64,000 nt of DNA, taken from NCBI GenBank assembly GCA_014529385.2, contig CM043943.1, forward strand, positions 153,722,092 to 153,786,091, in the 5' to 3' direction. The DNA is from Adiantum capillus-veneris. Taxonomy: Eukaryota; Streptophyta; Polypodiopsida; Polypodiales; Pteridaceae. How positions within the stretch are numbered: position 1 is the stretch's first letter; every line of letters begins with the position of its first letter. The notes under the pieces are model-generated. The model ran no database searches. It worked only from the letters and a program-made list of their open reading frames with translations, and was not told the origin of the DNA. The translations under genes and the position numbers were made by a program. Below are positions 57,501-64,000 of this stretch, in pieces.

Positions 57501-58451
57501 TTGTATGACCCCCAGTCGTCGTAGCTTTTGCACAACTGGTTTTACCCCTTCCTTCAGCTTAATATGATGTTCCACCACTGTAATGCCTGTGATTCTTTCA
57601 TAGTTGTCAATGAACAGGTTAGGAAATCCCATCAACATTTGCAAAAAACTATCTTTCTCCTCAAGTGTTAATTCCGTAGACAACATACCCTTCAACCTAC
57701 TTCCTCCTAGGCCAGGTGATTTGCTCTCCTCTTCATTGGGTTGCCCTTTTGGTGATGGATCACCAGTTGTGCTTACCCTTTGTGGATCCTTCATAATGAT
57801 ACCCATCACATCAATGGAACTGTCACTTTCGTCGGTGGATGTGGTCTCCTCCTCAGAACTGGAAGATTCGCTAGTGGTTTCATCTGCCGATGTTTCCAGA
57901 TCCATTTTCTTCTGCTTGCCAATCCTCATGTCGTAGTAGATTGTCTCCCCTTTCTTACCGGTCATGTGTAGAAGGCCAGTACCCCAGTCCTGTTTTGCCT
58001 TCATGGCCATCAACCATGGCCTTCCCAAAATTAGTGGATAGCCCTCCCCCTTAGTAGGTATTACAAAAACATCTACCTCTACCTCAGTGTTGAAAGCTTT
58101 GATTTTCACGGCACTTACCACACCCACACACTTTACTTTTGCGTTGTTTGCCATCTTTGCCTTGCATGGAGAAGGCCTGTCAACCTCGAGCCCTAATTGA
58201 AGCATCATAGCTTTGCTCATTACACAGATTTGTGCACCTCCATCAATGTAGGTGTTTTCAACCCTCTTTCCTTTTATGTTTACGTCGACAATTGAAAGGA
58301 TGTCATCCATGTTGCATCCCGAAATTGCTCCGGCTACCTTTGTTTTGGAGCGTCTTGTACTTACCATTTTAGACCATTGTCGCCTTACTTTTGGTGCAAG
58401 ATGTAGCAGCTGTGGCCATGTAATCTTCGGTCCTTGCTCTGCCACATCCAA
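54548..58451 (-). pseudogene. gypsy pol: protease, RT, RNase H, second RNase H, integrase
   Basis: The 914-residue frame 58451-55707 holds a protease motif (YIDGGAQICVM, a DGG variant), RT (GKWRVCVDYKPLNAATKRDH, MPFGLTNAPAKF, catalytic FIDDF) and RNase H (SLGAVLLQKD, FSSRMMTAGEKGF). A second RNase H follows with acidic residues in LYFDGAYKR, NNEAEYAAL, FGDALLLVRHV and NQEADALAS. One TAG at the frame end separates it from integrase, which continues in frame. Integrase has the HHCC zinc region (CHDGVCGGHF...CKTCKLC), the core acids (WGIDAIGPLP, IISDRGLGF, NGLVETVNGM), a stop near 54780, and a C-terminal LRWEGPFIIRKKYANGSYQL ending NGW-stop near 54548. Motifs are all intact. Confidence 0.93.
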
Positions 58452-59718
58452 TGTTAGATCATAGGGCTTAGAACTTTCCCCTAGCTAGAAGTCGGTGATG
58501 CCCAATTTCCGTCGTGGCCTAGATGGCCTCTTGCTAGTTTCTCCTCTCATGCTTCTCTCATCATCTGATTGTGTAGCTTTCTCCCTCCTAGCTCTTTTCA
58601 CAGTCATGGCTTCAAGTGGTTCTAAAAAGGTTACCTTCTCCTTACCTTTGTCCCTCTCCTTTTCTCTGGGTGGATCCACTACTATGGCTTTTCCTTTCTC
58701 TTCTAGCCTTATGATGTTTACAGGGCGATCAGGTGGTGGGGCTGGTGGAAGAGGTGGGATGGATGCTTGTAGTGGTGTCTGGGGTGGACGTAGAATTTGT
58801 GTTGGTGGGGGTGGTGCTCGGGGTGGGGGTGTTCTTTCTCTAGGGGGTGACAATTGGTTCCTCCTACCTCCTCTATTATATTTTTGTCGTGGTTTGGGAC
58901 AGTAGTACATACCGTGACCATCTTCTCCGCAGTTGTAGCAATGATACTCCCTGTTTTGTCGTCGTGCTCTTCCAGGGTCTTGATCTCTTTCTTGACTCCT
59001 CCCTTGTTGTATTAAGTGGACAGAAAAATTTTGAATTTGGTCAGTAATATGGGCCAACATATCTTGTTGGTCATCTCTTACCCCAAGAGCCGGTGGTGGT
59101 GGTGGAATGGTGATTGTCGTAGTTGCTGGTCGACGCGATGTTCCTGATTCTGTTGACTCGGTTTCTTTGGCTTTCATTCGCAGCTTCTTGTCCTTAAGGC
59201 GAGCAATCTCAACTACTAACTCGTACGTAGCCGGGAATCTACCTTTCACCTTCTCCTTGAGAAGCGGCCATAAGCCATGCGTGAACCGATCTTTTTTTAG
59301 GAAATCGGGTGCAGCTTCCCCCCTTGCCAGTGACTCAACCCACCGTTCCCACAAATCCACAAATTTGGACTCATAGGTGGCATATTCTAAAAGACCCTCC
59401 TGCTTCAAGTCTCTCAACTTGTCCCACAACTTTTCTGAAGTGGTACCTCCCCCAAAGCGCCTCTTAAAAGCGGTTTTTTAATGGTTCCCAGTCATCCTTG
59501 GTTGCTTGTGGAAGTGCATTGTACCATGATCTAGCTTCTAGCTTCATGAGATGCTTAAAGATTCTAACCCGGGATTCATCCGTATCTTTGTTGCTCACTA
59601 CACATGCTACTTCAAAGTCATCTAGGAAGTCTGTTACCAAATCCTCCCCCTTCTTTCCTTTAAATGTTGGAAATGCTACACTTGCCATGATTACTAAGAG
59701 AGAGCTAGAAAGACACAC
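58452..59718 (-). pseudogene. gypsy gag (capsid and CCHC nucleocapsid)
   Basis: Frame 59718-59464 encodes the start of the retrotransposon gag domain (FDDFEVAC, SWYNALPQATKDDW). A one-base insertion in a T run after KNRF breaks it. Frame 59429-58485 continues with LRDLKQEGLLEYATYESKFV and a zinc knuckle YHCYNCGEDGHGMYYCPKP (CX2CX4HX4C), then a Pro-rich and basic tail. It ends at one TAG, after which the same frame runs on into pol, so gag and pol were one frame or separated by a leaky stop. Confidence 0.9.
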
Positions 59719-60547
59719 TGCTTAACTTGCAAAAGTTTTTTTCTTCCTTACAAGGAGGCGTGTATACCCTCTTATACTAGGACATAGATTAAAACTTCAA
59801 ACGGTACATTGCCTTGTACCAAAGGTAGGACAAATGGTTGATCTGATGCTAGAACCTCAAAAAATTGCTCCCCACCCAGCATGGTGTCAATGACGTGCTG
59901 GTAGTGAGCCTTCAAATCCAGTATTACCTTGATTGAGCGTACACGTGTTGGTATGTGTGATCTGTCTTGAGGTAGGTTGTACTGATTCATGTGAAGCTTA
60001 GAGGTGCTTAGTCACTGTCCAAGCTTGTGGGAGAGGGTGGTGTTCTTTCCTGAAACAAACTCAGTAGATCCCTAGTTTCTCTAGTGAGAGTGTGAGCCAA
60101 TGCTTCTGTTATCTGTGCTGCAGCATCAGGTGCGACTTGAAAACTGACTGTGATAATTACCTCGGTGACTTGAGTTACCCGATTCTCAAAGTAGAATAGT
60201 GTTGATTCTCTATTGTGTAGAGATCCTTCCATTTTGTTGTTGTGGGTTGGTTGTAGGTTGCGGACATGGTTTCGACCTTCTCCTTCTTCTTCTTGGCACT
60301 TGGCCTATGTATATCCACTGGGTTTGGCGTGTTGGTTGACTCTCCCATTGCAAATCGATTACCGTTATGCCTGGCACTCGAGCTTCGATGGAGATGCGGA
60401 GTTCGTCTAGTTGTGCTTGGAGCTCTTCTTCTTCTGTCGTCCAATTAGCAAATCCTGCTAGCCATTCATCCGTTCACAATAGTTTAAGGGTTTCAGTCTT
60501 GTAAACTGAAGGGTTTCATGAAAAGATCCTCAATGGGGGGCACCAAA
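59719..60547 (-). other. gypsy leader and primer-binding site
   Basis: Immediately beside the right LTR the minus strand reads tttggtgccccccattgagg, the primer-binding site. Downstream are three short frames (60444-60175, 60232-60008, 59990-59772). The first, in an alternative frame, gives WTTEEEELQAQLDELRISIE, resembling a gag N-terminal coiled region. They look like fragments of a decayed leader protein. Confidence 0.55.
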
Positions 60548-62093
60548 TGACGGGAGCAAAGCGAACCCCGAACCCCGACGGCCTCTAAAACACCGGGGGC
60601 CAAATGGCGCGCCTCGAGCCTGTCATGGTAAAGCAAACAGGGGGCACCACCTAGCTTCAGCGGCTAGGACGCAAACAACACACCACCATAACAAAGTTTT
60701 CATCCAAGAGAGATGGATGCTTGGGAGTAATGATGAAAAGAAAAGGGAATGAGATCAAGTGAGAGAGAGAGAGAGAGAGAGAGTGAGGGAGGGGGTATAG
60801 CGGCTTAGTACTTAGGCATCACAAAAGGATGGCGGATCCGCACACCCTTCACACATACACAAGCTCACTCCAAAACACAAGACTAGGTGGCGATTCCACA
60901 CACCTCACATGGGCAAAACATTGCAAGAAAACATACTCACAAAACCTCAAGCTTTATTTAGAGAATTAGGCGATGAAATGGGGAGCATAGGGTAGGGGAA
61001 TGAGAAGGGAGAGAGTGGTAGAGCACATGGCGGATAGGTGGGAGTTGATGGCAAAGACTCGCACGAGGATTATGGCCATCATCCTGCATTTAGTTGCCCT
61101 TCATCTTCCATAGCCAAGGGTGTAGAGGTCATGCTCAAGACAAGCATGGTGATTGCGGTGATGGTGATGGTGTGGGTATGTGTGTGTGCACTAGGCACAC
61201 ACAGTGCATAGTGTGTTCTTTGGTGATGTTGTGTCCTTAGTGTGATCGTGACCCCTCTTTATGTAGAGGAGGAGGGGGGAGAAATTCTAGAATTTAGAAA
61301 TGAAGAAATCATTATCTACATAGGCCATGTGACTGTGGGCCCCACTTGTCTGGCTGTGTGTATATGTGCCAGAACAGCAGTCTCATGAGAGAGAGACTAA
61401 GAGAGAGAGATGGGTTGATGAAAAAAAGTGAGAGGTGACATGGAGAATAAAGTAATTACAAGAGGGGAGAGAGGGGAGTGTGTTCAGAGGTGAATCTGTG
61501 TGCAGATGTGTGTGAACACAAGAAAAATCAGGTAACCACCGGGTGGGGATGGGTCTGTGGGCACCTTTTTTAGTGAAACTGAGTGTGTGTGAGTGTGGGG
61601 GAGGTTTTTTAGCTACAAGACAAGAGACATGGCGCCCTTTAGAGAGAGAGGGGGGTATTTGGTCATGGGATATGATAGGAGAGAGAAAGAGGGGTGGGGT
61701 ATACTATTTTGGAAGATAGGGTAAGTTGCATGTGAGTTAGGGTGCATTATTGGTGAGTTATAATGCATTATTGGTGAGAGGTGGGGTAGCTTGAGGGGAG
61801 GGAAAGGAGAACGACAAGGGGAAGAGAGAGGGGGTTGACCTTTTGAGTGGAGGAGAGGAAAAGGGACACCTGGCGGGGCAACAGTGAAGAAAAAGGAGGC
61901 AAGGTGGGGATAGGCTACCCCGCAGGCATGAGGTGGCTTATTTTACCTTTCTTATATATTTACATAATCATACTTTATTTTTTTCTTACTTTTTCCAATG
62001 CCTTTTATCACTCCCTCCCTAAGAGGGGGTTTTCATGGGGTGGGGACGAGAGAAGAGGGGTATGGGAGCTTGGCTTGTGAAAAGCCCCCATCA
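60548..62093 (-). repeat. 5' LTR of the gypsy element
   Basis: Minus-strand start TGATGGGGGC, end CCCGTCA. Its TATA-like site reads ctacataaag instead of ctatataaag (around 61255-61265), so the promoter-bearing LTR differs at exactly this site from the 3' copy. Confidence 0.92.
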
Positions 62094-62711
62094 CTTGGTC
62101 TTTTGGAAGGCATTTGAGACGTACAAACAAGACCCAATTTCAACACCTGCATTATCTCAAGCTGAGCAGCAGGTCCCAGGTTTGGGTCAATGCGATTCCC
62201 CGTCCCTGTTCAAGGGCCGATCTCACCAGCATCACACATAGAAATGCAATCTGCTTCAGCATTTTTCAAAGCTGTTTGCCATTTGCCGCTCCAGCAAGAC
62301 AACACCAAAACCTTTGACAAGCTACTTCTGGAGCCTAATATCCCAACGCTGAATAAACCTCGACTTGTAACATAAGTATCAAGCAGCACTAGGGAAAGCT
62401 TTGAGAGCCCCTAGTCAGATAATGTGGCAGAAAATCATGGTCCCAAAGAATATTGATGACATTAAATCCACTGTAAAAACCTGGGGCCTGCATCATGATG
62501 AGATATGTAAAACCCTTGCAGTTCCAAGGTGATATTGCCATTCCCTAATATGGGTTAGTCTAGGAGAAGGTGGGTGCTTTCAAAGACCCTGTCCTTCTGT
62601 CATCTTCCTCAATGCCCTAAAGTTCTCACAAAAATTACCACAACACACAGGCAACTAACCAGTGACCACTATGGACGCATCTACAAATAGCCCAAACACT
62701 GCCATGTTCTC

Positions 62712-62746
<35 letters not shown>

Positions 62747-64000
62747 CTCTCTCTCCTCTCTCCTCTCTCTCTTCTCTCATCCTCTCTCTCTCTCTCTCAG
62801 GCAATCTGCTCCCGACTCCTGATTCATGCTTTCGAGCTCAAGCTCACAAGACCAAGCTCTTGAGCGCATGCAAAAGATGAGTCTCAACCTGCGTCACCAA
62901 CCCTGCAGGAGGAAGTTAAGGCACACAACCAGCAAGGTGCGGAGCTTTGATGATGATGCCATCCAGGTTTTCTTGTCGACAGGCAGCCTGGACAGGTGTG
63001 GGCTGCTCTAATGCTCGGTGGCACCCGCCAGTTGTTGTTCTCTCTGTTTAAGCTAGTCTCGATGGCGGTTTGGCGAATCTCTGGTTTGACGGCCATTTTT
63101 TTTGGTGGAGTCTCCTAAGAGGCCTAATGGAGCTCCGAGCTCCCCCTTCTTTCGGCTTGTTGCAGATCTTTTAAATGGCTCTTACGTGATCCTTTTGTTG
63201 GCAGGTTCCTACCAGATGCAGAGGGTAAGTCTCTGGTGGCAAGGTACTCGTGTCATGAAGTCACTGTTCAGGACTCGCAGGAGCCTCAAGACGAGCAGAG
63301 GCTGGTCTCTAGACAAGACCTTCGTGCTGCAAAGCGGGATGCACCCGAGTGGGTTGGGGGGGGGGGGGACTGGGACGGACTCCTTAGAGTCTGAGTGCAT
63401 CCCCGCCCCACTCTACGAGTCTAACGTTACTGTTGTCCAGCTCACACTATCGCCTCAGGGACTCGACAATCTAAGCACAAACTCCGCCACCAAACAGCAG
63501 TCCAAGTAGAATTTCACCCGCACGGCGCTTTCCACGTCGTCTGCAAAACTACTAGACGTCCACGTGGACACCATCCGTGAAAGAACCGCCCAATGTAGCC
63601 CAACACTAAGGCCTTTCCTCCTAGCAGGCCATAAAAGAACAATATAAAAGAAATAATGGGTGTGTGTTTTGTGCAAGGCTAGAGGAGAAGCTTACACTTC
63701 CCACAACGGGCCCAATAGCATAGCGACAACCAACTACTTATAGTTAGTAGCACTTTTCGGAAATCAAAAAATTGTTCTAAACATCAGTCCCATATCTAAT
63801 CTATCATATTTCTATTGTTACTACTAGTAAAACTACGGAAAAACGCGCCGCCCTACCCCTCTTATAAACCCTCAAAACCCTTCGCTCATAACCCTCTAGA
63901 CGTAATATATCATATCATTTCAATTTCATTCCTCTCTCCTCTCTCTCTCTCTCTCAATCAATCAACTTCTCCCACTCGTGCTCCCTCTTAAAACTCACTC
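62094..64000. other. Right flank of the gypsy element, unassigned
   Basis: A CT tract with interruptions lies at 62714-62800, and 14 G at about 63357-63370. The open frame 63102-63509 (135 residues) has no family features I recognise. Near 63820-63850 the words tactactagtaaaactacgg and gcgccgcc recall Helitron 3' ends on the minus strand, but no proper hairpin plus CTRR was confirmed. Confidence 0.4.

Larger units (their letters stand above)
52839..62093 (-). mobile_element. Ty3/gypsy retrotransposon, Tat-like, 9.26 kb
   Basis: The element lies on the minus strand with 1,565- and 1,546-bp LTRs (TGAT...GTCA), a 4-bp target duplication CTTG on both sides (52835-52838; 62094-62097), a primer-binding site next to the right LTR and a polypurine tract (aaaaggggagggctaa) next to the left. 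Gag, protease, RT, RNase H, second RNase H and integrase follow in gypsy order. The second, cellular/archaeal-type RNase H between RNase H and integrase is the hallmark of the plant Tat lineage. Lesions are few: one frameshift and about three in-frame stops in the main gag-pol frame, plus a messier gag leader. By eye the LTRs are nearly identical, so the insertion is recent. Confidence 0.94.

Noticed and set aside
63815-63850. Helitron 3' end near tactactagtaaaactacgg
   Set aside because: A CTAG-like end and GC-rich words are present, but no clean hairpin at the required distance and no paired 5' end.

Overview
The window looks like repeat-rich nuclear DNA of a land plant. It has plant-type Ty1/copia and Ty3/gypsy retrotransposons, CACTA (En/Spm) DNA transposons with plant accessory domains, tRNA-derived SINEs, and abundant GA/CT microsatellites. 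The decayed PPR repeats read like the large PPR families of non-seed plants. An Hsp70 (HSPA12-like) fragment and a degenerate gene with a GHGKGEHDG motif also fit families I know from mosses, lycophytes and ferns. A fern or fern-like genome is my best guess, by inference only. I see no intact conventional host gene, no rRNA or tRNA gene and no CRISPR array.

Layout. 1-2.5 kb: decayed, partly duplicated fragments of a 60S acidic ribosomal protein P2 gene, with Helitron-like 5' ends. 2.5-7.8 kb: tandem array of PPR pseudogene units, each carrying an inverted segment, a SINE-like repeat and GA/CT tracts. 7.8-10.9 kb: non-coding, with short duplicated modules. 10.92-15.47 kb: a CACTA element with target-site duplication (TSD) CAA, carrying a captured heavy-metal-associated isoprenylated protein (HIPP) gene fragment plus transposase and TnpA-like genes. 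15.5-18.2 kb: AT-rich DNA and a large TG/CA/TA microsatellite. 18.2-19.05 kb: an LTR-like repeat, inverted relative to a copy at 46.8 kb. 19.53-24.70 kb: a copia element. 24.7-26.3 kb: a decayed FCP1/NIF-type phosphatase gene.

27.1-35.0 kb, minus strand: a decayed GHGKGEHDG-type gene split by a 5.66-kb LTR element without recognisable coding domains (27,653-33,314, TSD ATGTT), which itself holds a 711-bp solo LTR (TSD AACCA). 36.3-36.6 kb: an HSPA12-like fragment running into a 1.2-kb polypyrimidine tract. 37.8-43.4 kb: a second CACTA element encoding a full-length but damaged transposase. 43.4-44.25 kb: the 3' end of a copia element. 44.7-47.6 kb: an LTR-family remnant with a coiled-coil gag-like protein. 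49.3 and 50.3 kb: two SINE heads. 52.84-62.09 kb, minus strand: a nearly complete gypsy element with 1.55-kb LTRs and a second RNase H domain (Tat-like). 62.1-64 kb: unassigned DNA with a CT tract.

The main story is layered transposition and gene capture. Host gene pieces (P2, PPR, HIPP, HSPA12, FCP1-like) survive as fragments inside or beside mobile elements, and several insertions can be ordered by their target-site duplications. Coordinates of LTR and terminal inverted repeat (TIR) ends were read directly from the bases. Family assignments come from motif recognition without database searches.
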